Positions 1 to 12,009 of a stretch of 64,000 bases of DNA are shown one piece after another (the stretch's first letter is position 1; every line of letters starts with the position of its first letter). The DNA comes from Congeria kusceri (Eukaryota; Mollusca; Bivalvia; Myida; Dreissenidae). The stretch covers positions 39,200,426 through 39,264,425 of the forward strand of contig CM051036.1 in NCBI GenBank assembly GCA_027627225.1, read 5' to 3'. A program made the translations under genes and the position numbers. Under the pieces are notes generated by a model. It worked only from the letters and a program-made list of their open reading frames with translations, made no database searches and had not been told where the DNA came from.

Positions 1-1379
1 CCACATGGTCAAACCAAATAACACGGATTGGATAAACTGCCAAATGTGGCCATAATAACACAAATTTGCTGAACATTAATATAGAAATTACAGTTTTATT
101 GTGTGATTCCAGTAAAGTGAAGTAAGAAGTCAAATGATATCATAAATAGTGCTGTTACAACCATTAACAATCTAGTAAGGTAAAATTCTGTATCATATCA
201 AAATCATTTACTGGGATCTACAGCGCTTTAGGCTTTTCACAATTCATTATGCTACCTGGCAAGCATTGTAGAGGGAAATAGGTACTCGTATTGCATGTTT
301 CTATTTATTCTAAAAGCAATCTTGAAGTACTTGGCAACAGATACTTAAAAATCTCGTTTAATTTATATTGTGTCAAACATTAAAGCACTGAAACGTACAG
401 AGGTACCAAGTTAATGTATTAATTTTTTGCATTTAACATGTGCTGAGCCCTTTCTCCAAGATGACTTTATAAAGATGCACTGTATTTGTTGTCATGGGGT
501 TTTCTGTAGGTGGTGGTGGTGGCTTTATTGCTTGGAAAAAACTAAAAGCTTTGTTTATGACCAGCTTCATTGTAGAAATATTTATTACTATGTTAGTAGT
601 GTTTGTAACTGTTCAACTGACTCGATAGGGTGTCAACAAGAATCAGGCTTTCAATGTAATCAAGCTAAAATAAATAGGTTTCAACCGAGCTAACATTTTT
701 TCACAAACTAAACTGACTTACTTACCAATATTTTATTTGAATTAAAATACGGGTATAAACTTGTAATTATAATCATAGATTTAAAGTGTGTATTAGTGCA
801 CTAATTTCCGGTATTACTTTTGCAAAACAATACATAAAGCCAGCCATCACTTGTGCAATCATAAAGTTTTTGTCTTGTTGCCACTACTAGTTTGAACAAT
901 TGTTTAATGATTGTAACAATGTCTGTAGGCATGTCTTACCTGTATTGGTAATACATGTCAAGCTAGTCAATGTCTTACCTGATAATGAAAATACCTAAAT
1001 TAGTAATTACCATTACAATCAATATAAAATCCTATTTACAATGGTTGTTCTATTTCTGAGTCTGGTGATGAAATAGTAATTAAAGTCACTCTTTAATCTT
1101 TGATTATAAAATGACAGTGAAATACAATCCAACTTGTGATGGTGGCCACTGCATGAAGTTATATGGATTTTTTCTTTATTTTGTATGCTTATTCACATCT
1201 ATTTAAAAAGACAAATCTGCTTGGTAAAACCCATTAAATAATGTAAATTTTTGCGATGATAGGATAAGATAATAACATAGTCTCTTCATGTCTTTGAAGA
1301 ATGTAATTTTACTTAAATATAAATCTTTGTTATCGACAGTGTTTTAAAAAAATCAGTAGGCCACACTGTGTTTCATTTT
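1..1379. other. gene-free AT-rich DNA
   Basis: I see no coding exon, RNA gene or clear repeat here. The open frames are short and have no recognisable domain. It may be intergenic or belong to an intron or UTR of a gene left of the window. Confidence 0.5.
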
Positions 1380-1806
1380 AACCCATTTATCACTAAGAAG
1401 CAAGGCTTGCATTAAGGGAAGTTTAGGAGTAATTTACTCCCATTTTTTGTCACAGGACTTCCAAAATTGCAACCATGGAAGTTTAAGGACTTCCAAAATT
1501 GCGGCAATGGAAATTTCATCCTGTAAGGATGAACAAGTTGGAATAAAAAATAAAGTGGTTCATCTCAATCTATACCTTTTTTACTGAATAGATTGGCATA
1601 TTATGAACACCTGATGAAAAAGAAATGACCTTAAACAAACCTTGAATTGTACACTTAATTACATCTCTGAAATGCTCGGGACTTATGTCACGCAATACTA
1701 TCAAAACTTCCAGATATGATGAGCAAAACTTCCATAATCTGAGGCTAGGAAGTTCAAACTTCCAGATTTTAAAAGTTAATGAAAGCCCTGATAAGTGATG
1801 AATATG
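1378..1806. mobile_element. short non-autonomous element with imperfect terminal inverted repeats
   Basis: The left end (cattta/tcactaag...aaggcttgcattaa) is an imperfect reverse complement of the right end (ttaatgaaagccctgataagtgatg). The interior repeats 'aggacttccaaaattgc' twice and carries several 'aacttcca'/'tggaagtt' words in both orientations. There is no coding capacity. This looks like a MITE-like element; no family name is claimed. Confidence 0.5.
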
Positions 1807-1948
1807 ATGAGCATTGTTAGCTTGTTATATTGTCAATGTTTGTTAAAGGAATTTGTTCTGAACATGCTTTAATGCATCATATTTATTTTTTTGCTAGTTA
1901 ATAAATAAAGTTAAAAAATGCATTGCCTTGTGTGTATGTATGTTATAT

Positions 1949-1972
1949 ATATATATATATAATATATATATG
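1949..1972. repeat. (TA)n microsatellite
   Basis: An alternating TA run interrupted once. Confidence 0.8.
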
Positions 1973-2479
1973 ACTGTTGTAGCAATATTTACCCGTATTC
2001 ATTTGGCCATTGAAACAATAATGCGTATATTATGAGTTTCAGATTAAGTTGTTAAGGTAAAATAAAACAAGAAAGATTTACAGAGCGAAGACCTCCGACA
2101 AGGCAGCAAATTGTCATCTCACAATAAGGCCATACCAATTTGATTATATGTTTAGCGGCCTCTGGCTGGTAGGATTTCGGATGCCTGAACGAAAAAACAA
2201 CAACAATTTTGACAATGTGAAAAATCGAGTTGGAAAGCGTATACAAATTTGAAAAAGGGCTTATAGGATTTTTATTAATAGTTGTAAAACATAGCGTGCA
2301 ACTAGTCAATTTACTCAGTTAAAATACTGCTTTACAGGAGGTTCCCAGTATGAAGATGATATATAAACAGTTTTGCAAGTAAATATTTTCATTTGCTCGT
2401 ACCACTGCCATGAATAAGTTGTGAAAGAACAATGTTTTTTATTGACTTGTTTGTTTTTTCCTGCCTGGTTGGAAGGTTT

Positions 2480-2760
2480 CGAAACATCATGGGGACGCTA
2501 AACATAGAGTCAAATTTGTATGGCCTAATAAAGAATCCTTAAAAAAAAATCCTGGATTCAGACAGTGATTTGGATCACCACCCATATCTAACCATTGTTT
2601 TTCGGCCCATTTCCAACCAACCCTCGACAATTTCATGCCAATCCGTTCAAAACTTTGCGTTAAGTTGCAAATTGGCAGACAGAAGGACGAACCCACGTCT
2701 TCCAGAACAAAACTTCCTTGACGGTGAATCGCGAGGAAATCACTTGACGTACTAATGTTA
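2480..2760 (+). mobile_element. probable non-LTR (RTE-like) 3' end or derived short repeat
   Basis: The text runs 'tttggatcaccaccc', then 'catttccaaccaa', 'atgccaatccgttcaaaacttt', 'gttgcaaattggcagacagaaggacg' and 'aacaaaacttccttg'. This order of phrases is typical of the 3' ends of RTE-class retroelements in many invertebrate genomes. No reading frame is preserved. The family assignment rests on recall of phrasing only. Confidence 0.4.
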
Positions 2761-3460
2761 ATTTATTATTAGCCAGAAGAAGTAATGTCCCGGTTAAGAC
2801 TAGTTGTTACAAAACAACAAATGAGACAATGAGTATATCCTTTAACTTTAGACTTAGCAACAATACATAACACTAACCAAATGTAAATGTACATTGTGTT
2901 AATAACTTATTTGTGGGAAGTTGTAGTGTACGTCTGAACAAAGTCAAAAATATTGCACGTCTGCAGACGTATTTTTCGGCGGAACAGTTAGTTGGCTAGC
3001 CATCTCTCCTAAAAAACCCAACATACAAAGCATCAAAGGGTGTCATAGTAATTTTACTTTAATCTAAGGTTAATTTAAAATGCGTCTTCACATAAATTTT
3101 TATCTTGTATATATCATTTTACTAATATAATGCCGGAAGTGTTACGTCTTTTATAACAAACTGATATGAATTTTAATAGTCGGAAATGGAATTCTCCAAC
3201 TACCGATTTCAAATATGATAATCTTAATTAAGAAATTAATTAAATACTCAAATTATGCTTTGTTTAAAAGTTTTAAACTGTACAATGTTAAAATATTTTA
3301 CAGAATATAATCAAAACAAATATTACATGTATATTAAGTACTTTTATTAACCACAAATTAAATTTGACAAAAATTGAACATTTAAAAAACAATATAGTAT
3401 AAAACAACGTTGAAATTTAGATTTCGACATCATTAAAATGAACATGATTAATAATGACAA
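2761..3460. other. gene-free AT-rich DNA
   Basis: I see no exon or identifiable repeat apart from short homopolymer and CA runs. Confidence 0.5.
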
Positions 3461-3747
3461 ACAAATTCTACCATGCGCTCCAAAGAGTTATTTTGAATTA
3501 TAATAAACACACACACACATGTCACCGTAGATAAACGACGGCTGAAAACGCATTTCGATATTGTAAAAATCTGTTAAAAGTTCTTTAAAAGTGCCATTAA
3601 AAACGCATCGAGTATTTTTTTAAATGAGGATTGTGGGATATGGTGATAATTATTTATGTACCATGAACTTTCTTCACGATATCTACGAAAACTGCATTAA
3701 AACCGTTGTTAACAGTGTAATGACCAAATATAAATATACGTTTATAT

Positions 3748-3966
3748 GAGGCGTGTCATGGGAAAACCGGGCTTAATGCATGTGCAAAAAGTGTCGTCCC
3801 GGCTCAGGTAGTGCAGTCTGCAAAGGCTAGTACAGGACGGCACTTTCCGCCTATAATGGATTTATTTTTAGAAGAGACTTCCTTGAAACAGAAAATACCA
3901 AGCGGAAAGTGTCGTCACGGATCAGCCTGTGCAGTCCTGTGCAGCCCGGTTCTCCCAGGACTCATT
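3748..3966. mobile_element. bivalve MITE ('gaggcgtgtcgtggg' family), copy 1
   Basis: It starts with the diagnostic 'gaggcgtgtc', then 'gggcttaatgcatgtgc', 'agtgtcgtcccgg', a central 'cggaaagtgtcgtc' and a right end in 'cccggttctccca'. The ends are inverted relative to each other. Seven further copies lie in the window. Confidence 0.75.
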
Positions 3967-4244
3967 GTTTTTACATATTGCGATATATAAGGACAATGTT
4001 TAAAATTTGCAACTTCGTCGTTCTGTGCTCCTTGAATAAAAAATAAATCAAGCATCTATAATTAAGTTATATAGCTAGATACTTGATTTTGGCTTAAAAA
4101 CCATCGAATAATGTTTACAGGTGTAATGTTTGTTCACGAAAGTCACATGTTTTCAGAACGTTGTTATACAAAAACCAAACATTAATAATCCTGTTGTGAC
4201 GGTGAGTCAGAAGACATCTCATTTAATTGTATTTACTATTTAGT

Positions 4245-4807
4245 ACGGAATCCGGTTAGTGCCATATGAAATATCGTGCCTCTTACGGCGAGGGCGAGAC
4301 ACTAGAATTGCGCGAAACACGAAGCGAGACACGATATTCCCGCGAGACACGAAGCGAGGCACGATATTGTAACACGAGATGTCGCACTGTCGCAGTAGCC
4401 CATACCACGATATCTCGTGGCGATATTTGAACGATATAATATCGTGCCTCGCTTCGCGTCTAGCCTGAATATCGTGTATCGCTTCGTGTCTCGCTTCGCA
4501 TCTCGTGTCTCGACCTTTGAACGCGAGGCACGAGAATTGCGCGAGACACGAAGCGAGGCACGATATTTTACCGCGAGACACGAAGCGAGACACGAGAATT
4601 GCGCGAAACACGAAGCGAGACACGATACTTTGCCGCGATATATCGTGGTATGGGATACTGCGACGGTGCGAGATCTCGTGTTACAATATCGTGCCTCGCT
4701 TCGTGCCTCGCGGGAATATCGTGTCTCGCTTCGTGTTTCGCGCAATTCTCGTGTCTCGCCATCGCCGTAAGAAGCACGATATTTCATATGGCCTAACCGG
4801 ATTCCGT
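4245..4807. mobile_element. palindromic foldback element with 'cgagacacgaagcgag' internal repeats
   Basis: The element begins acggaatccggttag and ends with the reverse complement (ctaaccggattccgt). The arms (~190 bp each) stay complementary through 'catatgaaatatcgtg' and 'gtcgcagtagcccataccacgatat'. The arms and centre are built from a ~24-bp unit (cgagacacgaagcgaggcac). The open frames over it are repeat translations rich in Arg and Ser and are not genes. It sits 56 bp beyond the GPCR stop codon. The paralogous segment at about 11950 lacks it. Confidence 0.8.
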
Positions 4808-4863
4808 AAGTTAGTGTTACTTTCGCTGGTTCTACCAAGTACTCATAATATTCTTTCAAAATA

Positions 4864-5898
4864 TTAACTTAAAACGCGCAAGATGATTGCATTATCGGTT
4901 GGTCGCCGTAAACAGTGTACATATGTTTTCATCTGGGCGCGAAGTTGTTTGTTTCTTGCTCCAAATATCGACCAATTCAGGGCGCTGTTCAATAGACCGA
5001 AGGCTAGTGACCATTCTTGAACTTGTTGAATGGCGACGCTTGTCTTGAAGGACATGACGATGGATACGGTGACGTATGGCAACCAGCAGACGGCAAACAA
5101 TCCCTGCACAATGGCCATCGTCTTCACTTTGTACAGTTCTCGAAGATTTCGACGATGTGTGAAGGCAAAATTCTCGTCACGAATTTGCTTGGCCTTAGCT
5201 ATTGCTATTCTAAAAACAATTATATAGAAAACAAAGTTAATTCCTAACCCTAAGCAGAAATGAGTATTTATCACTTTTTGAAAAATCGGCGTAAGAACTT
5301 TGTCCTGTCTGCAATTAAATGGCAAGTTATAATCATAAAAATTCCATCCGGATAGCGGAAAAAATGACCATATAGCGACATAAATCCATCCCAACACAAT
5401 TAACATAATTGTTCTTCTGCTGCTGAAATGCTTGCCGTGCGACAATGGAAAGCAGACGGCAGAAAATCTGTCCACGGATATGATCAGAAGTCCCCATGAA
5501 GTACCACCAACCGCGAACACCATAAGGGACGTCTTCGCGAGGCAGAAATACTTGTCGGAGTTACGGTTCAGAGAGTCGATAGCGATGCGGTACGGTAACA
5601 CAATGAATCCGACCACCAAGTCGGATACGGCGAGGTTCCCTATGAGAATATGGATACTTCTGTTGCTGTTCTTGCTCGCGCACAAACACAAGAGTATAAG
5701 CACATTTCCAAATATGGAGGACACACTTATAATGGCATAAAGAACAATCCATGGTATACACTTTTCGAACTCAAAAGTGTGGGACTCTGAATCTGACACA
5801 TTGCGGTAGTTTTCCTGATTCACTGTGTCATCAAATTGATAACGGTCGGTTTGGTTTTCAAACTCCATCACTGATGCTAAAATGAATTCTGCGCTCAT
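4864..5898 (-). CDS. class A (rhodopsin-family) GPCR, adenosine-receptor-like orphan
   Basis: This is an intronless 344-residue seven-helix receptor, expected at the plasma membrane and coupled to heterotrimeric G proteins. Visible marks are two N-glycosylation sequons in the N-tail (N15, N33), TM1 with G64-N65, TM2 LAVSD (D93), the disulfide pair C119 (TM3) and C196 (ECL2), and DRF at 143-145 instead of DRY. There is also CWLPY at 271-275 (TM6) and a TM7 motif N308-W-S-I-F instead of NPxxY, followed by an RNKQLR helix-8 start. The ECL2 stretch 'PLSGWN' recalls adenosine-type receptors, but the ligand is unknown. The TM5 proline site appears to be N221, while the pseudogene copy has Pro there. 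M1 opens the frame; M11 is an alternative start. The losses at DRY, NPxxY and P5.50 may mean altered coupling. Confidence 0.88.
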   Translation of the reverse strand: MSAEFILASVMEFENQTDRYQFDDTVNQENYRNVSDSESHTFEFEKCIPWIVLYAIISVSSIFGNVLILLCLCASKNSNRSIHILIGNLAVSDLVVGFIVLPYRIAIDSLNRNSDKYFCLAKTSLMVFAVGGTSWGLLIISVDRFSAVCFPLSHGKHFSSRRTIMLIVLGWIYVAIWSFFPLSGWNFYDYNLPFNCRQDKVLTPIFQKVINTHFCLGLGINFVFYIIVFRIAIAKAKQIRDENFAFTHRRNLRELYKVKTMAIVQGLFAVCWLPYVTVSIVMSFKTSVAIQQVQEWSLAFGLLNSALNWSIFGARNKQLRAQMKTYVHCLRRPTDNAIILRVLS

Positions 5899-7230
5899 TT
5901 ATTTATAAGTTACTATCAACGAATTCGATTGCTTGTATAACTACAGTCTTTTGAATGCATCCAGTGTGAAAACAAAATACAAGTATCAAATGCGGGTGTC
6001 ACGTGATCTTCTGACGTTATCTATTGACCCCAATAAATAGAAACCTGATTGCGAACAGCATTAAAAACAATGCACGTGCTATATTATCGACAGCTGTGCT
6101 GGTAATCAAATACAACGTCAACTGAACTCTTCTCCAAATGTATAATATTATCAGCTCTTGACGACATTGTCAACGCAGCCGTTGTTACTGAAAATACCGA
6201 AGGATTACTCTTGGCGATTATGTATAAATGCTAAATCGTTATTTAATAGTTATATTAACGGTAACCTGGCGTCCTCCAAATGCCATCCGGAAACCTCAGC
6301 TTTGACAGCTTTCACCTTCCCTCTATTGGCATTTGAACAATATTAAATTCCATTAACCTTTGTGAACATAAAACGTGTTTTAAACGGGAATTTAACAAAA
6401 CGGGTATTTTGTACGTCCGAGCCGATTAAAAGTAAAGCGAGCTATTTAATGCCAAATTAAATTTCAGATGTACAGTCTAAGACAGCAATGCATACATGTA
6501 CGTTAAGACGCCGGCTGTTTTAGAGTACAAAGGACAAAGACGTTTGTTTATTCTCAACATTTAAATGCTGTATATTTTCTTTTTATATTTTACTAGATAA
6601 TATAAATTCATTTTGTCGTTTTAGAATGCTTAAAGAGCATATATTTGATACGAACAATCGTATTTACACAATTAAAGGTACACAGTACAAACGTTTCGTT
6701 TGCTTACATATTTATTTCGTGAAATATTACTCCTTACGAAGTTTGAGAATTTGAAGAACCACGGCAGTTCAGTTCCCAATATTACATGTGATAACGATAA
6801 TAACTGGACATGCATGGCAACTTATTTTTGCATACACATTTGTATATTGACGTATTAAGACGACGATTCGGTCGTGCTCGCCTAGTGATTATGTCTGACG
6901 TAGTCGTCTGGAAAGATTTCAACGGTTTTGCTTGATAGGGCTAATAACTTGCTCGCTATTAGATTACATTCTAAACCCATTTTGGCGTTCCTGGCAACAG
7001 ACGTATGCTATCGGTTATCGATTTGTGTACAACGGCGTACGCAACAAATTCAATGAGTTTTGTTGGTTCCGCTATTGCAAATCCTTAATATCTCAAAAAC
7101 GTATGATTTATAAAGTAGATGGGACTTTTTGAGAAAGAATGGATTTGAAACGCATAACATTAAGTTATATGACAGACTCTACTTTCTACCAGTAACCAGC
7201 TGAGTCTAGCAAAAATGCTCTTTGTCAATG
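5899..7230. other. upstream region of the GPCR, within the duplicated segment
   Basis: No coding exon is seen. The block 6178-7105 has a recognisable counterpart at 12571-13520, so the flank upstream of the receptor was duplicated with it. Conserved stretches such as the one around 6835-7010 could hold the promoter, but no core motif stands out. Confidence 0.4.
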
Positions 7231-7365
7231 TGTGACCTGGGATGCATGTTCAACACAAATCTTATCAACTTGTTTTGTGTGCTTTGTGTCAAAAATGGGT
7301 GACCTGGGATGCATGTCAAACAAAAATCTTATCATCTTGTTTTGTGTGATTTGTGGCTTATGTTT
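7231..7365. repeat. two-copy tandem repeat (~75 bp)
   Basis: 'gtgacctgggatgcatgt' followed by 'aatcttatca.cttgttttgtgtg' occurs twice in direct succession. Confidence 0.7.
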
Positions 7366-7699
7366 CAAGTCAACAGTTTAAGCATTCAGCCAGGCAGATG
7401 AGGCATAGTCAAAATGGATCATTGATCCTACTAGAAGTTTTTTAGTTTGCTTAGTGCGGAATTAACGTTTTCGGTACTATAATTTTAATCTTGCATTCGC
7501 CTTCGTTAGGACAGACTTTGCTAAAGAGTTAACAAGGAATTTTGATGAATAGTTACTCCAAGATGACTTCACTGAAGATTTGGACTCTATATGATGACCA
7601 TTGCAATGACTATCAAGATTATCTTAGGTTTTTAACATTTGTTGGGATCCAAATATATGTAGTATGGACTCTGTTTTTCCAAGGTGCATGGGTAATTTA

Positions 7700-8345
7700 T
7701 TGCAAATAAGCCACTGACTGACAATAATCATGTTGCTGCTCAAATAGTTTTCCATTTCTTGCAAGTTTTAGCAGAAACAAGTATAGAAGAGTCATCAGCA
7801 TATAAAAGTAACATATTATTAACAAAAACAGACATGTCATTAACAAGAAAAAGCACCGGTCCTTAAATATATCCCTGGGGAACATCACAAGCAATATTTG
7901 CTAGGAATGATCTTGTACCTGAAATGTCAACTAACTGGTACCTATCAGACAGGTACGAAGTGAATCACCATCACTTAGGCCCATCGCTTTCAATTTTGCC
8001 AAAAGAATGGAATGACTGTGTCAAATCTTTCTGAAGGTCCCATAGTTCCATGTCAATAAAGTGCTATTTATCCATTTGAAGGTGTATATGCAATCTGTTA
8101 GGTGTATCAAACATATATCAGTGGACATACCATGCCTTAAACCAGACGGAAATTCATACAAAAATATTATGAATAAGACATTCTTCTAACAGATCATAAA
8201 TTGTCCCTTTAATGATTTTAGAAACTATACTTAAAATAGAGACTGGACAATAATTTCCAACATCTGTCTTATCATTCTTTTTATATAAAAGAACAACTCG
8301 GGCAAACTTGAGACCATCAGTTACTGACCTGGATTTATAGACAGA
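7700..8345 (-). mobile_element. decayed non-LTR retrotransposon, reverse transcriptase fragment A
   Basis: Conceptual minus-strand translation, with stops and frame changes, shows reverse-transcriptase blocks in order: 'KFARVVLLYKKND', 'VSILSIVSKI', 'FTSYLSDRYQLVDI', 'DVPQGYI*GPVLF' and the catalytic-box region 'LLYADDSSILVS'. The order matches a LINE RT domain (CR1/jockey-like). It is broken by several stops and is inactive. It lies between the two GPCR copies. Confidence 0.75.
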
Positions 8346-8387
8346 TTAAAGATATGTGAAGTGACCAAATGACTTTAGGGTAAAAAA

Positions 8388-10453
8388 ATTAATGATTCGA
8401 TTTTCAGGCAGCGCCGCAACGTTTTTTTTATGGCCCTCCACAAATTTGATTTAATGCCCCAAAAACATTTATTAACTATTTTTTGACGATCGCGCCCGGG
8501 TTTTAAAGGAGCAGTCCAGAAATATGTTAATAAAAATAAACTTTGCAGAAAGTGCTTCTAATGGGCATGTTACCGAACAAAATACACAAACTACGCATTG
8601 AAATCTTAAAAATATTAAACATTTTGTTAACTTGCTATCGTCTATTTTCTGTATGCGATAAATGGTGATGACCCTGGAGTAAACAAGCATGTACATAATA
8701 GTATATTCCGTTCGCACCAAGTGCTTTTGAACAATGCCTTTCGTAAATAAGAAACAGATTTCGGACGAAAAAACACCACAAACGTTAACAAAAAATTACG
8801 ATGTTTTGAATTAGATCTGATGGACAGCGGCTTAAAATTAAACGAATCCCCATTTTAACATAGCAGAAGAAGAGTTACCTGGTGGAGATTTCGGTATTTC
8901 CAGTAACTTTCTTCCTGTCTGATTTAATTATTATTATTCACTTATCCGTCGCATGTCTGACTAGATCTGAATAACACATATCATACTCACATACTATATC
9001 ATACAATACGCCTAGCTAGATATCAATATAAAGTTTACGCTACTTTGGGTTGGTTTTGTTTTTTAAACGTAAACATATATTAGTGCTTTTCAGTTTCTGA
9101 ATTATTCTTCTGACAATTGAAAAAAAACCCCACAACATGCAACTGAAAGAGAGCACACACAGAAATTATTGCATCTTTCCGAAGTATGCACGTGCATAGA
9201 CTTGTTTTAAAATATTAATGGTTAGGCTAAACAAAATCAATGAATTGTTTCTTAGGCACTATTTTCAAAACATCAGGATGGAGGGCGAATTTATTTTGTT
9301 TGAATTTGTTTTTTCTCCTACTCTGTTTTATTGGCACTATGTAATGGCTTATTAAAACATGTAAATAAGCACAGATTAAATACAACTTTAAGTTTTAGTA
9401 ACAACAAAAGCATCCCTTTTTATAAAATTATAAATATACATTTATAAATCACAAACGGTCATTTATGCAAGCTGACGTAAAAAGGCAATCAATGCGAATG
9501 TTCATAATTAACATAGGGGCCTTGAAATTGATATACCATCAGCATTAAACTACTTCTATTTATAGAATTAACTTTTCTTGATTCATATTTTTATAACTGT
9601 CAAAAATAGGAATTATTTTTGCAATAAATTACCAATAATTTTTAATAAGGAAAACCAACACTTTTCAATGCAGCTGGCATTTTAGTTTGTTTCCATAGGA
9701 CTTATATTGACACAGATTTTCTTTCAAAAATATGGAATGCTACTACACAAGCAAAAGCATCTACGAAACAAAAGTTTAAATCAACAAATAGACCATATTT
9801 ATAAAGGTTCCCAATCGAATATGACTTTTTTTTTTTCAAAATTTACACAGTATTTCACAATTTGTGTATATCCGATTTAAATAATTAAATCAGACAGGAA
9901 GAAAGTTACTGGAAATACCGAAATCTCCACCAGGTAACTCTTCTTCCGCTTTGTTAAAATGGGGATTCGTTTAATTTTAAGCCGCTGTCCATGAGATATA
10001 ATTCAAAACATCGTAATTTTAGTAATAGTTCTTATGAACGTTTGTGGTGTTTATTCGTCCGGAATCTGTTTCTTATTTACGAAAGGCATTGTTCAAAAGC
10101 ACTTGGTACGAACGGAATATACTATAATGTAAATGCGTGTTTACTCCAGGGTCATCACCATTTATCGCATACAGAAAATAGAAGATAGCAAGTTAACAAA
10201 ATGTTAATAATTCACAGATTTCAATGCGTAGTTTTTGTATTTTGTTCGGTAACATGCCCATTAGAAACACTTTCTGCAGAGTTTTGTTTTTATTAACATA
10301 TTTCTGGACTGCTCCTTTAAAACCCATGCGCGATCGTCAACAAATAGTTAATAATTATTTTCTTTTTGGGGGGGGGGGGGGGGGCATTAAATCAAATTCG
10401 TGGCGGGCCATAAAAAACGTTGCGACGCTGCCAAAGAAACAAATCATTAATGT
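8388..10453. mobile_element. ~2-kb non-autonomous element with ~550-bp terminal inverted repeats
   Basis: The sequence 8388-8935 is repeated in inverse orientation at about 9875-10453. Matched stretches include 'gcagtccagaaatatgttaat', 'aatgggcatgttaccgaaca', 'tttatcgcatacagaaaat' and 'ctggtggagatttcggtatt'. The ~940 bp between the arms is AT-rich with no transposase frame. The right arm contains a long G run at about 10370. Long inverted arms without coding capacity suggest a foldback-type non-autonomous DNA transposon. A half copy lies at 52742-53106. Confidence 0.85.
10368..10384 (+). repeat. poly-G tract
   Basis: An uninterrupted G run in the right arm of the long-TIR element. The left arm lacks it, so it arose after the arms formed. 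Confidence 0.85.
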
Positions 10454-11060
10454 ATTTAGCCTTAGTTAGCTCTTGTACAGCTCTAAACAATATACCGATC
10501 AGCGTAATTTTGAAAAGTTTTTTTTGCTATGTAACTGCATAGTTTATCGCTCAGAAAAACTGACCTGACACTGACCTGAAGGCGAGGATAAATTAGTTTA
10601 CGAGCGTCGGGTCAGTTTGCAACGTCGTTTATGTGGTGGGAGCATTGTCTTAAATTGCATACATAGCAATAAACAGAGGACACTCGAAAGTAGTAACATG
10701 TAAATAACATTAATAATTAATTAATACAGATCGTTTCAAAACGCTTTAAATAGCTCTATAAAATGTAAATTGCATGTGAGATATTTAAATAGCATTTTTG
10801 CTTGTACATGTGTATGGAAGCTTTTATTTTATGCAGAACGAATTTACCTTCAGTTTTTCAAACTTGTTAGGAATCTATCCTCCATATTTTGGGATGCTGC
10901 ACCCCTTCTTTTATGACCAGTGTAGTGCGATTTTTTGAAATTTTTCGTTGCAATATAAAATGTATTCATTCAGGACGACTCGCTTTAATTTTCACTACAT
11001 TTGATTGGATATCGAAAAGGTCAAAAGGTGGGCTAGACATCTACCGCTGAATAAGTGTCA
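10454..11060. other. gene-free DNA
   Basis: I see no exon or clear repeat. Confidence 0.45.
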
Positions 11061-11084
11061 CTAAACGGTTTTGCACCGAGCACA

Positions 11085-11345
11085 TTAACGTATCTGTATT
11101 CAACACTTACCTGGTATTCTAGTTATCCCATAATTTTCTGCCTTTATTCGGAAGAAAATCACTGAATAACACGAAAAACATCAAATGACGTCGCGAAAAT
11201 AAACAAAATGACGTCATAGTACTGCGCGTCTTTGCTGTATTCAACAAGGTGGAATACAGTTAAGTTTATCCCACATGGTGTTATTTCGCCAATGCAGGAG
11301 TGATGATGGGATAAAATAAAACAACACACATCTTAAGCATCTTAG
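11085..11345. mobile_element. possible MITE with inverted 'tgtattcaac...ttatccca' ends
   Basis: The left part reads 'tctgtattcaacac...gttatcccataatttt'. The right part carries 'gctgtattcaac', 'ggaatacag' and 'atgatgggataaaa'. The partly inverted words suggest a decayed inverted-repeat element. Two CRE-like words (tgacgtcg, tgacgtca) fall inside it and are probably part of the element. Confidence 0.35.
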
Positions 11346-12009
11346 ATCAAAATCAACATGACCAAACAAACACGTTGGTCTTTCTCGACTTCTCCTACGT
11401 TCATTATCAATTTTTCAAATGTAACTATGTACTGTGCAACATTTATTCACTGTATATGCATACTTTTGACAATATTATTGATAGTTCTTATTTTATTTAA
11501 CACATTTTTTTTTTAAATAAGTGCAATATTGTATATATGTTTGTTGAAATTGACTAAAAAATTCTACCATGCGCTCCAAAGCATTATTTTGAATGACTAT
11601 GAACACAAACTGAAATAATTACCTATATACGTATATATATATATATATATTGCAATATATTAGGGCATTGTTAAAAACATACAACCTAGGAGTTCTGTGC
11701 CCTTCGTAGAGACCGATGCGTACAGTTCAAAATCAAGTACAACATGTAATGAAGTTACATAGTCAAATACTTGACTTTCGCTTTAAACCATAACAGTTTT
11801 TTATTTGGGTCGTTTGTTCAAGAATGTCCGAAAAAAATAGGAAACATATAAAATACATTGTTTCTGACCGTAATTACCGGTATACCCAACCGCAAAATTG
11901 ATTTAATCATTTTGTGAATTTGCATTAAAAGACATCTCATTTAATTGTATTTAGCGTTATTTTCACTGCTTCTATCCGGTACATGCACAAACAATATGCT
12001 GTCAAACGA

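Larger units (their letters stand above)
3465..7105. repeat. segmental duplication, left copy (contains the intact GPCR)
   Basis: This stretch aligns piecewise, in the same orientation, with 11561-13520. Anchors are 'attctaccatgcgctccaaag' (3465 and 11561), the GPCR 3' half, 'gttactgaaaatac' downstream of the deletion, and the block 'tgctatcggttatcgatt' near 7008 and 13419. The left copy is longer because it holds a MITE (3748-3966), a palindromic element (4245-4807) and the ~710 bp that the right copy lost. Confidence 0.8.

Noticed and set aside
427..693. 88-codon frame with several Cys
   Set aside because: No domain, no splice or start context, composition like the surrounding AT-rich DNA.
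4302..4867. Overlapping Arg/Ser-rich open frames on both strands (up to 185 codons)
   Set aside because: They translate the 'cgagacacgaagcgag' units of a palindromic mobile element. There is no domain, and similar frames appear on both strands.
11180..11230. Two CRE-like sites as a GPCR-copy promoter
   Set aside because: They sit inside a probable inverted-repeat element on the 3' side of the minus-strand pseudogene, so they are not upstream of it.
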